Origin: a bacterium
GTDB taxonomy: Bacteria; Patescibacteriota; Saccharimonadia; UBA4664
Length of the DNA: 13,947 bases
NCBI GenBank assembly: GCA_027449805.1
Contig: DAIDKY010000018.1
Coordinates: 1-13,947, forward strand
Direction of reading: 5' to 3'
Position 1 is the first letter of the stretch. Every line of letters starts with the position of its first letter. The notes under the pieces were generated by a model. It did not search any database. It was given only the letters and a program-made list of their open reading frames with translations, and had not been told where the DNA came from. Both the position numbers and the translations under genes were made by a program. This document shows, in pieces, positions 1-6,303 of this stretch.

Positions 1-2
1 AG

Positions 3-119
3 GCGATGCCGGAGCAGATACGGACTATCAGCTACGATCGGGTTGTACGCCGACTTGGTCATGACGAGACTCTTACCGAACTGGTACTAGATCGCTTGCA
101 AGAGCTATTTGCTCTCTAA
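3..119 (+). CDS. 3' end of an unidentified protein (partial)
   Basis: The frame is open from the left edge of the window and ends at a TAA at 117-119, giving about 38 residues that finish in ...LQELFAL. The tail is charged and probably helical, with codon use like the neighbouring genes. It is too short to assign to a family. It converges on the peroxiredoxin gene, and the two 3' ends overlap by about 15 bases. A 38-codon open frame can occur by chance, and a second frame is also open to base 90, so this is a tentative call. An ATG at 6-8 could even make it a short complete ORF. Confidence 0.35.
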   Translation, partial: AMPEQIRTISYDRVVRRLGHDETLTELVLDRLQELFAL

Positions 120-563
120 AGCCTCAAAGTCCTTCAAGATCTGCCCCACGTGCTCCTTCGGCGTGACACCCTCGTACTCTTTGACGATCTCGCCCTTGGG
201 GTTAATCAGGTAAGTATTGCGACGGGTGCCGAGGAACTCGCGGCCCATGAACTTCTTGGGACCCCAGGAACCGTAGGCCTCGATGACGGTGTGGTCGGGA
301 TCGGCTAGGAGCGGGAAGTTAAGCTTATATTTCTCGGCGAACTTGGCGTGGCTTTTAACATCATCCTTGGAGATACCGACGACGTTTAGGCCCCTTTCTT
401 TTAGGTAGTCGTATTCGTCGCGGAAACTGCATGCCTCGGTGGTGCAGCCGGGCGTGTCGTCCTTAGGGTAAAAGTAGACGATTAGCCACTTGCCGGCGTA
501 GTCAAACAACGATACGTTTTTGCCGGTTTGGTCGGGGAGGGTAAATGATGGAGCTTTCTTCAT
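105..563 (-). CDS. bcp: Peroxiredoxin, PrxQ/BCP type (thioredoxin-dependent thiol peroxidase)
   Basis: The 152-residue product reduces hydrogen peroxide and organic hydroperoxides in the cytoplasm, with electrons normally supplied by thioredoxin. The thioredoxin-fold start (APSFTLPDQTG) is followed by the active site DDTPGCTTEAC. There Cys40 is the expected peroxidatic cysteine and Cys45 the resolving one, the C-x4-C spacing of atypical 2-Cys PrxQ enzymes. A conserved Arg in GTRRNTYLI lies further on. Length is normal for the family. I chose the ATG at 563-561 (MKKAPSF) over an in-frame GTG at 596 that would lie inside the CIRCE operator. There is no Shine-Dalgarno, but a TATAAT box sits six bases upstream, so the message is probably leaderless. 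The gene diverges from hrcA and shares its operator region, which suggests co-regulation with the chaperones. Family assignment is sure; regulation is inferred. Confidence 0.93.
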   Translation of the reverse strand: MKKAPSFTLPDQTGKNVSLFDYAGKWLIVYFYPKDDTPGCTTEACSFRDEYDYLKERGLNVVGISKDDVKSHAKFAEKYKLNFPLLADPDHTVIEAYGSWGPKKFMGREFLGTRRNTYLINPKGEIVKEYEGVTPKEHVGQILKDFEALESK

Positions 564-569
564 AAGTCT

Positions 570-575
570 ATTATA
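570..575 (-). promoter_or_regulatory. -10 box of the peroxiredoxin promoter
   Basis: On the - strand this is a perfect TATAAT ending six bases before the chosen ATG, so transcription would begin at or next to the start codon. No good -35 is visible: the hexamer 17 bases upstream is GAGTGT, which falls within the CIRCE element. HrcA bound there would cover this promoter. Confidence 0.55.
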
Positions 576-580
576 CACTG

Positions 581-607
581 TTAGCACTCTTGACACTCGA
601 GTGCTAA
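581..607. promoter_or_regulatory. CIRCE operator (HrcA binding site)
   Basis: This is an exact match to the CIRCE consensus: TTAGCACTC (581-589), a nine-base spacer (590-598) and GAGTGCTAA (599-607). CIRCE is the operator bound by HrcA, which represses class I heat-shock genes and releases on protein-folding stress. It overlaps the -35 and spacer of the hrcA promoter and the -35 region of the divergent peroxiredoxin promoter. It is the only full CIRCE seen in the window. Confidence 0.97.
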
Positions 608-618
608 TTTTCTATCAT
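590..618 (+). promoter_or_regulatory. Sigma-70 type promoter of the hrcA-grpE-dnaK-dnaJ operon
   Basis: The -35 is TTGACA (590-595, exact consensus) and the -10 is TATCAT (613-618, five of six), with an optimal 17-base spacer. The -35 lies entirely within the CIRCE spacer and the right CIRCE arm fills the promoter spacer, a classic repression layout. The predicted transcription start, about 624-626, is only 3-5 bases before the hrcA ATG. Confidence 0.85.
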
Positions 619-628
619 TGTAAGCGTC

Positions 629-1318
629 ATGACACCACGCCAAATAAACATTTTAGCGGCGATCGTCGAACTTTACGCAAAGACGGCCGAACCGGTCGGC
701 TCATTGGCCCTAGCCGAGCAGTTTGAGGCCTCGAGCGCGACTATTCGGGCCGAGATGGCTGAGCTTGAGCGCAACGGCTACATTATGCAACCGCACATCT
801 CGGCCGGTCGAGTCCCGACCGATAAGGGCTACCGAGCGTATGTGAATGCTTTGGAGCCAGAGCCCGACGATCGTACGCATCGCGCCGTGGCTAAGCGAGT
901 CAGTAGCGCCGGCGAGGCGGATCGCGCCATCAAGACTGCGGTCGAGACATTAGCCGACATTACCCACAATCTTGGCCTGGCAACTATCGCCGATAACCTC
1001 TACTTGTCCGGTATGGCCAGCCTGTTTCAACAGCCGGAGTTTAGCAGCGGCGCCAAGGCCTACGAGGTGGCTCGGCTTCTCGACAGTTTGGAAGAGTGGC
1101 TGGCCGAGGCCGCCCCGAATGATCCCATCTCGGTTTACATCGGGGGTGAAAACCCGATCGGCCGCTCGAGCGGTGCGACCTTGATCATTTCTCGCTTTGA
1201 AAGCCCCTATTCGGACCGATCCTACATCGGCGTGCTGGGGCCGACACGGCAGAATTACGGCCCGGTCATTAGCCTGGTAAGCTACACCGGCCGACTGTTG
1301 CAAGAAGCACTGGTATAA
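629..1318 (+). CDS. hrcA: Heat-inducible transcription repressor HrcA (short form)
   Basis: This is the autoregulated repressor of the operon it heads. The N-terminal winged helix-turn-helix (about 1-72) has the family signature: EPVGS, SATIRAEMAELERNGY, QPHISAGRVPT and GYRAYV. The C-terminal GAF-like region ends in the conserved IGGENPIG, GVLGPTRQNYG and a final helix. At 229 residues it is about 110 shorter than typical HrcA (around 340); the loss falls in the central part, where the family carries its inserted dimerisation region. A perfect CIRCE lies immediately upstream. There is no Shine-Dalgarno before the ATG, and the predicted transcription start is almost at the codon, so translation may be leaderless. 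The stop overlaps the grpE ribosome binding site. Confidence 0.93.
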   Translation: MTPRQINILAAIVELYAKTAEPVGSLALAEQFEASSATIRAEMAELERNGYIMQPHISAGRVPTDKGYRAYVNALEPEPDDRTHRAVAKRVSSAGEADRAIKTAVETLADITHNLGLATIADNLYLSGMASLFQQPEFSSGAKAYEVARLLDSLEEWLAEAAPNDPISVYIGGENPIGRSSGATLIISRFESPYSDRSYIGVLGPTRQNYGPVISLVSYTGRLLQEALV

Positions 1319-1327
1319 GGAGGAATC

Positions 1328-1804
1328 ATGCCCAAAAAGAACGCTAAAGACGAACGAATCGAGGAGCTGACGGCCGACCTTCAGCGCGTCCAGGCCGATT
1401 TCGTGAACTACAAACGCCGAGCTGAGGCCGAGAAGGCCGAATTGCTCGATTTCGCTAAGACTAGAGTAGTACGAGATTTCCTGGCGGTGCGCGATAACTT
1501 TGATCGCGAGCTAGCCAACCGGCCAGCCGACGTGAGCCCCGAGTGGGCCAAGTCGATCGATAGCATCCGGGCCGGCTTCGACGCCATCATGAAGAATCTC
1601 GGCGTTGAACGCTTTGACAGTGTCGGGCAGCCTTTCGACCCCAATCTGCATGAGGCCATCGCCATGGACGAAGGCGACGGATCTCACGAGGTGGTCACCG
1701 ATGAACTGCAAGCCGGCTACAAGCTAGGCGACCAGGTTCTGAGGCATGCCATGGTCAAGGTCGGGCGAACGGAATTATCTAATGATGAGAAGGAGAACAA
1801 TTAA
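1328..1804 (+). CDS. grpE: Nucleotide exchange factor GrpE
   Basis: GrpE releases ADP from DnaK and so drives the chaperone cycle. The 158-residue protein has the expected layout: a charged N-terminal coiled-coil helix (about 8-60, with the conserved DFVNYKRR), then a beta-domain that includes GVERFDSVGQPFDPNLHEAI and ends in GYKLGDQVLRHAMVKVG. Length is at the short end of the family because the disordered N-terminal tail is minimal. A strong Shine-Dalgarno (AAGGAGG, 1317-1323) overlaps the hrcA stop codon and lies at ideal distance from the ATG. The stop overlaps the dnaK ATG by one base (TAATG), which points to translational coupling. Confidence 0.97.
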   Translation: MPKKNAKDERIEELTADLQRVQADFVNYKRRAEAEKAELLDFAKTRVVRDFLAVRDNFDRELANRPADVSPEWAKSIDSIRAGFDAIMKNLGVERFDSVGQPFDPNLHEAIAMDEGDGSHEVVTDELQAGYKLGDQVLRHAMVKVGRTELSNDEKENN

Positions 1805-3726
1805 TGGGTAAAATTATTGGAATCGACTTAGGAACGACTAACTCGGCCATGGCCGTTATGGAGGGTGGTCAACCGACGATCATCGCCAATGCCGAGGGTG
1901 GTCGCACGACCCCGTCGATAGTCGCTGTAAGCAAGACCGGCGAGCGTCTGGTCGGTCAGGTGGCCAAGCGCCAGGCCGTCATTAACCCCGACAACACCGT
2001 ATTTAGTGTGAAGCGTCTCATCGGGCGCAAGTTCGAGGACGCCGAGGTGCAGCGCGACATTAAGTTGATGCCGTATAAGATAATTAAGAACAAGGACGCC
2101 GTAAAGGTTGCCATGGGCGACAAGGATTATACGCCGGAGGAAGTATCGGCCATGATTCTGTCGAAGCTCAAGGCCGACGCGGAGGCTTTCCTGGGCCAGC
2201 CCGTTACCGAGGCCGTCATTACGGTCCCGGCTTACTTTAGCGACGCACAGCGCCAGGCGACCAAAGACGCCGGTAAGATCGCCGGACTCGAGGTCAAACG
2301 TATTATTAACGAGCCGACCGCGGCTGCCCTTGCCTATGGTTTAGAGAAGAAGAAGGACGAGAAAGTCGTCGTTTATGACCTCGGCGGCGGTACCTTCGAC
2401 GTCTCGATCCTGGAGATCGGTATGGCCGAGGGCGAAGACTCGGTCGTCGAGGTGCTTTCGACCAACGGTGATACGCACCTGGGTGGCGACGACTTTGACT
2501 TGGTCGTTATGAACCACTTGGTCGATGAGTTTAAGAAGGCTGAGGGCATGGACTTGTCCAACGACAAGGCCGCCGTGCAACGCCTTAAAGAAGCGGCCGA
2601 AAAGGCCAAGATTGAACTCTCGACGACCAACGAGAGCGAGGTCAACTTGCCCTTCATCACGGCCGACGCCAACGGTCCGAAGCACTTCCAGTACACCTTG
2701 ACCCGAGCCAAGCTCGAGCAACTGGTGGCCGATCTGGTAAAGCGCACGGTTAAGCCATGCGAAGCCGCCCTAAAGGATGCCGGGCTCAAGGCCTCCGATA
2801 TCGATGAGGTCGTTCTGGTCGGCGGAATGACCCGTATGCCGGCGGTGCAGGCTGAGGTCGAGAAGATCTTTGGTAAGAAGCCGCTTCAGGGCGTAAATCC
2901 GGACGAGGTCGTGGCCGTCGGTGCCGCCGTTCAGGGCGGAGTTCTGGCCGGTGACGTTAAGGGGATTCTACTTCTGGACGTTACGCCTCTAAGTCTCGGA
3001 CTCGAGACGATGGGCGGGGTCTTTACCAAGTTAATTGAGCGCAACACGACGATTCCGGCTTCGAAGAGCCAGGTTTTCTCGACGGCTGCCGACTCGCAGA
3101 CGCAGGTTGAGATCAACGTGCTTCAGGGTGAGCGCGAGTTTGCTAACGACAACAAGAGTTTGGGTCGATTCATCCTTGACGGTATCGCTCCGGCACCGCG
3201 CGGTATCCCGCAGATCGAGGTAACCTTTAACATCGATGCCAACGGTATTGTAAACGTTAAGGCGAGCGATAAGGGAACCGGCAAGGAGCAGCATATTACG
3301 ATCCAGAACTCGGGTAACTTGAACGAGGAAGAGGTCAAGCGTATGCAGCAGGAGGCCGAGGCTCACGCTGAGGACGACAAGAAGCGACGCGAACTGGTCG
3401 ACGCCAAGAACCAGCTCGACTCGACCATCTACACGGCCGAGAAGACACTTAAAGACGGCGGCGAGAAGGCCTCCGATGAGGACAAGAAGGCTCTCGAAGA
3501 CGCTATCGCCGAGGCTAAGACCAAAGTCGAGAGCGAGGACAAGGACGAGCTCGAAAAGGCCGCCAACACCCTAAGCGAGGCGATGCAGAAGGTTGGCGCG
3601 GCGATGTACGCGGCCAATGCTCCTGGCGGCGAGGACGCTCCAACCGAGGTTGAGGCTACCGAGGACGAAGGCAAGACCGACGAGCCGGTAGAGGGCGAAG
3701 TGGTCGACGAAGGCGATAAGAAATAG
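1804..3726 (+). CDS. dnaK: Molecular chaperone DnaK (Hsp70)
   Basis: This ATP-dependent chaperone binds exposed hydrophobic segments of unfolded proteins and works with DnaJ and GrpE. The 640-residue product is full length. The nucleotide-binding domain carries IGIDLGTTNS near the N-terminus, IINEPTAAALAYGL, VYDLGGGTFDVSIL and VVLVGGMTRMP. The hydrophobic interdomain linker is at about 389-392 (LLLD), followed by VTPLSLGLETMGG of the substrate-binding domain. A helical lid then leads to an acidic, disordered tail ending GEVVDEGDKK. Its start overlaps the grpE stop by one base. Codon choice is strongly biased toward GAG, GCC and GTC, as expected of a highly expressed gene. Long antisense reading frames within it are by-products of that bias. 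Confidence 0.99.
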   Translation: MGKIIGIDLGTTNSAMAVMEGGQPTIIANAEGGRTTPSIVAVSKTGERLVGQVAKRQAVINPDNTVFSVKRLIGRKFEDAEVQRDIKLMPYKIIKNKDAVKVAMGDKDYTPEEVSAMILSKLKADAEAFLGQPVTEAVITVPAYFSDAQRQATKDAGKIAGLEVKRIINEPTAAALAYGLEKKKDEKVVVYDLGGGTFDVSILEIGMAEGEDSVVEVLSTNGDTHLGGDDFDLVVMNHLVDEFKKAEGMDLSNDKAAVQRLKEAAEKAKIELSTTNESEVNLPFITADANGPKHFQYTLTRAKLEQLVADLVKRTVKPCEAALKDAGLKASDIDEVVLVGGMTRMPAVQAEVEKIFGKKPLQGVNPDEVVAVGAAVQGGVLAGDVKGILLLDVTPLSLGLETMGGVFTKLIERNTTIPASKSQVFSTAADSQTQVEINVLQGEREFANDNKSLGRFILDGIAPAPRGIPQIEVTFNIDANGIVNVKASDKGTGKEQHITIQNSGNLNEEEVKRMQQEAEAHAEDDKKRRELVDAKNQLDSTIYTAEKTLKDGGEKASDEDKKALEDAIAEAKTKVESEDKDELEKAANTLSEAMQKVGAAMYAANAPGGEDAPTEVEATEDEGKTDEPVEGEVVDEGDKK

Positions 3727-3758
3727 TAACCTTAACTGATTAACCAGGGCGGAGCCAG

Positions 3759-4862
3759 ATGGCAAGCACACGTGATTACTACGACATCCTAGGCGTCCCC
3801 AAGTCCGCATCGCAGGACGAGATTAAGCGCGCCTATCGTAAGCAGGCCGTCAAAGTCCATCCTGACAAGACGGGTGGTGATGATACTAAGTTTAAAGAAC
3901 TCGGCAACGCTTATGAGACGTTGAGTGATCCGCAGAAACGCGCGGCTTACGATCAGTTCGGCGCGGACGGACCGCAGGGTTTCCCGGGCGGGGGAGCCGG
4001 CGGCGCGGGTGGATTCGGCGGCTTTGACTTTAATGGCGCCGGCTTCGATTTCTCCGATATTCTGAACCAGTTTATGGGCCAGCAGGGCGGCGGCCGCCGC
4101 CAGCAGCAGGGTGGACGCGACCTCGAAGTTGGGCTGACGATCGAGTTTAGCGAGGCAGTCTTTGGTACCGAGAAGACAATTACATTAGACCTCGATGATG
4201 TCTGTACGACTTGCCACGGCAACGGAGCTAAGCCGGGTACCAAGCTCAAGACCTGTGAGACCTGTAAGGGAGCCGGCCAGGTGACGCGCGTGCAGCAGAC
4301 GATTCTCGGAGCGATTCAGCAACAGTCGGTCTGTCCGACCTGCAACGGTCGCGGCGAGATTCCGGAGACGCCTTGCGAGGTCTGCCATGGCAGCGGCGTT
4401 AAACGTCGTCGACGGGATATCAAGGTCAAGATTCCGGCCGGTATCGATAACGGCGCCACCATGCGCTTGAGCGGCGAGGGAGCAACCCGTAAAGGCGCCA
4501 AAGGCGCTAAAGGTGATCTTTACGTCCAGATCCGCGTAAAGGCCGATCGTAAGTTTGTGCGCGAAGGCAATAACATCCTCAGCGAGGCGACGATTCCGAT
4601 GGCTCAGGCGGCGCTTGGGATCGATATCCCGGTCGTGACGGTCGATGGCGAGGTGACGCTCAAGATTCCGGCAGGTACCCAAAGCGGCAAGGTCTTTAAG
4701 CTGTCCGGCCGCGGCGTACCGAGCGTTCATGGCCACGGTCGCGGCGATCATTTGGTCCGTGTGACGGTCGAGACGCCAAGCAAGTTATCCGGACGTCAGA
4801 AAGAGTTGCTCGAGGAGTTTATGAACGAGAGCGGGCACAAGAAGGGTTTTTTTAAGCGCTAG
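3759..4862 (+). CDS. dnaJ: Co-chaperone DnaJ (Hsp40, type I)
   Basis: DnaJ delivers unfolded clients to DnaK and stimulates its ATPase. The 367-residue protein has all type I parts. The J domain (about 5-68) has HPD at 34-36. A Gly/Phe-rich stretch (about 71-115) follows, then a zinc-finger domain with four C-x-x-C-x-G-x-G repeats (cysteine pairs near 149/152, 166/169, 192/195 and 206/209), and the two C-terminal beta domains. It lies 32 bases after dnaK with no visible terminator between, so it belongs to the same operon. GGAG at 3751-3754 is a modest ribosome binding site four bases before the ATG. Confidence 0.98.
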   Translation: MASTRDYYDILGVPKSASQDEIKRAYRKQAVKVHPDKTGGDDTKFKELGNAYETLSDPQKRAAYDQFGADGPQGFPGGGAGGAGGFGGFDFNGAGFDFSDILNQFMGQQGGGRRQQQGGRDLEVGLTIEFSEAVFGTEKTITLDLDDVCTTCHGNGAKPGTKLKTCETCKGAGQVTRVQQTILGAIQQQSVCPTCNGRGEIPETPCEVCHGSGVKRRRRDIKVKIPAGIDNGATMRLSGEGATRKGAKGAKGDLYVQIRVKADRKFVREGNNILSEATIPMAQAALGIDIPVVTVDGEVTLKIPAGTQSGKVFKLSGRGVPSVHGHGRGDHLVRVTVETPSKLSGRQKELLEEFMNESGHKKGFFKR

Positions 4863-4871
4863 TGGTATACT
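4863..4871 (+). promoter_or_regulatory. Extended -10 promoter candidate downstream of dnaJ
   Basis: TGG followed by TATACT (4866-4871) fits an extended -10 of the TGn-TATAAT kind and begins directly after the dnaJ stop. No -35 is evident. Transcription would start near 4878, giving a short leader for the membrane-protein gene at 4896 and separating it from the heat-shock operon. This rests on motif matching only. Confidence 0.4.
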
Positions 4872-4895
4872 CGTAGGAGGAAACCATAAGTACAA

Positions 4896-5387
4896 ATGCA
4901 CCTGCCTGCTATTAACACCGATACGATTATCGCTGCAACCCTTGCGGCGGGGGCGGTTTATGGTTTGGTAGGAGGCATGGTTCGTGTTCGCAGCCTCATT
5001 TTGAGCATTTATGTCGGCATCGTACTATCTCAGACGCTATCTGCTATTGTGGCGCCGTCGGTTAAAGCCTTGAATACTGATCAGATAAACTTGATTCTCC
5101 TCGGCTTGCCTATATTGCTGTTTGCACTGCCGCGTAGTCGGGCGCATGCACAGAAAGGCAACATGCTGATTAACCTTATTACCGGATTACTAGGAGGTGC
5201 TTTTCTGGTCGTAGCTGCCCTGCATGTCTTACCGCCGAGTACGGTGACGCAGGCTTCCAACGGCTCCTTGTTCGTTACTATATTGGGCAGTAATGACTAC
5301 CTTTGGTTCGTTGTTCTAATGCCCCTGGCCGCGCTTTTGCCTTATTTTCTACAGGCTCATCGCGGACGACGGAGCCGCCACGGTTGA
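4896..5387 (+). CDS. Small multi-pass membrane protein, unknown function
   Basis: The 163-residue product is strongly hydrophobic, with about five predicted membrane segments (roughly 10-28, 32-53, 64-79, 91-112 and 135-152) and a basic C-terminal tail (HRGRRSRHG) probably on the cytoplasmic side. The first two segments, with YGLVGGMVRVRSL between them, recall CvpA/colicin V production proteins, but the match is too weak to name it. An in-frame TAA at 4887-4889 rules out a longer start. AGGAGG at 4875-4880 lies 15 bases before the ATG, farther than usual. It ends in the window's only TGA stop, which overlaps the -35 proposed for the tRNA promoter. Position after dnaJ may reflect a shared envelope-stress role, but that is speculation. 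Confidence 0.75.
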   Translation: MHLPAINTDTIIAATLAAGAVYGLVGGMVRVRSLILSIYVGIVLSQTLSAIVAPSVKALNTDQINLILLGLPILLFALPRSRAHAQKGNMLINLITGLLGGAFLVVAALHVLPPSTVTQASNGSLFVTILGSNDYLWFVVLMPLAALLPYFLQAHRGRRSRHG

Positions 5388-5413
5388 CCAACAAGGTCGT
5401 TTTAAGGTTAAAT
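5384..5413 (+). promoter_or_regulatory. Probable tRNA-Lys promoter
   Basis: TTGACC (5384-5389) and TTAAAT (5408-5413) are separated by 18 bases, a fair sigma-70 type match. The expected start is near 5420, about ten bases before the mature tRNA. The -35 overlaps the stop codon of the membrane-protein gene. Confidence 0.5.
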
Positions 5414-5430
5414 AACATGGTTACCGGCAC

Positions 5431-5507
5431 GGGCCTGTAGCTCAGTTGGTTAGAGCAGGGGCCTTTTAAGCCTCGTGTCCTGGGTTCGAATCCCAGCAGG
5501 CCCACCA
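5431..5507 (+). tRNA. trnK: tRNA-Lys (anticodon TTT)
   Basis: A complete 77-base cloverleaf is visible. The acceptor stem GGGCCTG pairs perfectly with CAGGCCC, and the D stem is GCTC/GAGC. The anticodon stem GGGGC/GCCTC has one G-U pair around loop CTTTTAA, which gives anticodon TTT for AAA and AAG lysine codons. The T arm is CTGGG-TTCGAAT-CCCAG. The discriminator base is A and the 3' CCA is encoded in the DNA. Confidence 0.98.
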
Positions 5508-5544
5508 AAGAAAACGTCTGACGAAAGTCGGGCGTTTTCTTTGG
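5505..5544 (+). terminator. Intrinsic terminator after tRNA-Lys
   Basis: An 18-pair stem with two G-U pairs and no mismatches closes on a GAAA tetraloop (5523-5526). The inner GC-richer core is followed on the 3' arm by TTTTCTTT (5535-5542) and preceded on the 5' arm by the matching A-rich run, so it could also stop - strand transcription. The base of the stem includes the encoded CCA of the tRNA. Confidence 0.85.
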
Positions 5545-5556
5545 TTGATGACAGTT

Positions 5557-5586
5557 TTGTGAAAGTTAGGTTTTTTGGTTTACAAT
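5557..5586 (+). promoter_or_regulatory. Promoter of the 5620 gene
   Basis: TTGTGA (5557-5562) and TACAAT (5581-5586) are separated by 18 bases in an AT-rich stretch just beyond the tRNA terminator. The predicted start near 5593 leaves a leader of about 27 bases that holds a good Shine-Dalgarno. Confidence 0.6.
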
Positions 5587-5619
5587 AAGGATAAGTAGAT
5601 TGTAACTAAGGAGCATCGA

Positions 5620-6177
5620 ATGTCGCTATTTCATAGATCAGCCGAGTCTATTGAGGGGCAAGCCCCTGATTCTGGGTCGAGTTCGACAGATTATACAGAG
5701 ATGCTGAATGAAGCACGTGCAGAGGACGGAGGGTCGAATCCAGTCGAAGCTGCTATTTCACGTGCAGTCAGTATGGACAAAGGTCGCGTGGGAACGGGTG
5801 AGCTAGCGATCGATAATGGTGTCCGTTTGTGGGGAAGTGATGAACGACAGCCAACATTCGACGATGGTCTCACTTCGACGCTTAAATCTGCTGTAGACGC
5901 GCGTATGGCAAATGGAGTTAAAGAGTTGGAAGATGGCGATAAGGACTTTGAGGCACGAGCAATTCGGGAAAAGATCTCAAGAGATCTTGGCATTGACGGC
6001 ACGAAACCATGGAAAGGCCAAGCCTTTAAAGAGCCAGCAATTTCAAGTATTGACCTCGGTAAAGATACGGCGCTCGTTGTCAGAAGGTTCAGCCCAGATC
6101 GTGATAGCCATGGCCCAGTACAGTATGAGGCTAGCGTCGTTTCCACGGTAGACCAGGCTGACCGCAAAGCAGCTTAG
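5620..6177 (+). CDS. Unrecognised acidic soluble protein
   Basis: I do not recognise this 185-residue protein. It has no signal peptide and no membrane segment. The first 45 residues are rich in Ser, Asp, Glu and Gly and look disordered. Residues about 85-125 are charged and probably helical (VDARMANGVKELEDGDKDFEARAIREKI). A mixed segment with likely strands follows (DTALVVRRFSPD, VQYEASVVSTV). AAGGAG at 5608-5613 lies seven bases before the ATG, and a promoter is visible upstream, which supports a real gene. Codon use is less GC-biased than in the flanking core genes. It precedes the sigma-like gene on the same strand, but each has its own promoter. Confidence 0.7.
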   Translation: MSLFHRSAESIEGQAPDSGSSSTDYTEMLNEARAEDGGSNPVEAAISRAVSMDKGRVGTGELAIDNGVRLWGSDERQPTFDDGLTSTLKSAVDARMANGVKELEDGDKDFEARAIREKISRDLGIDGTKPWKGQAFKEPAISSIDLGKDTALVVRRFSPDRDSHGPVQYEASVVSTVDQADRKAA

Positions 6178-6220
6178 TCAGAGTTGAGTGCTACATAACC
6201 GTTTGATCATCCTTCTTAAC

Positions 6221-6249
6221 TTGAATCAGAGTATGTTCCATTGTATAGT
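6221..6249 (+). promoter_or_regulatory. Promoter of the sigma-like gene
   Basis: TTGAAT (6221-6226) and TATAGT (6244-6249) are separated by exactly 17 bases. The expected start near 6256 gives a leader of about 48 bases. That leader includes a small hairpin with a TTCG loop (6279-6292), about 11 bases before the start codon. Confidence 0.6.
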
Positions 6250-6303
6250 ATCTCCACCTCTGCCAACTGCGGTATAGGTTGCCTTCGGGCAGTATGAGAA
6301 AGG

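Noticed and set aside
564..596. Upstream GTG start extending the peroxiredoxin by 11 residues
   Set aside because: It would start inside the CIRCE spacer and upstream of the TATAAT box; the ATG at 563 gives the normal family N-terminus.
4185..4751. Long - strand open frames inside dnaJ and dnaK
   Set aside because: They mirror the strong codon bias of the sense genes, lack ribosome binding sites and resemble no protein family.
5385..5387. TGA read as an amino acid (alternative code, as in some CPR groups)
   Set aside because: Only one in-frame TGA occurs, at a natural gene end with the -35 of the next promoter overlapping it; no gene contains internal TGA.
5278..5508. A - strand open frame containing LGFEPRTRGLK
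   Set aside because: This is the well-known spurious translation of the antisense of a tRNA; it covers the tRNA-Lys gene exactly.
6186..6193. Isolated GAGTGCTA resembling a CIRCE half site
   Set aside because: The matching TTAGCACTC half is absent at the required distance, so it is probably chance.
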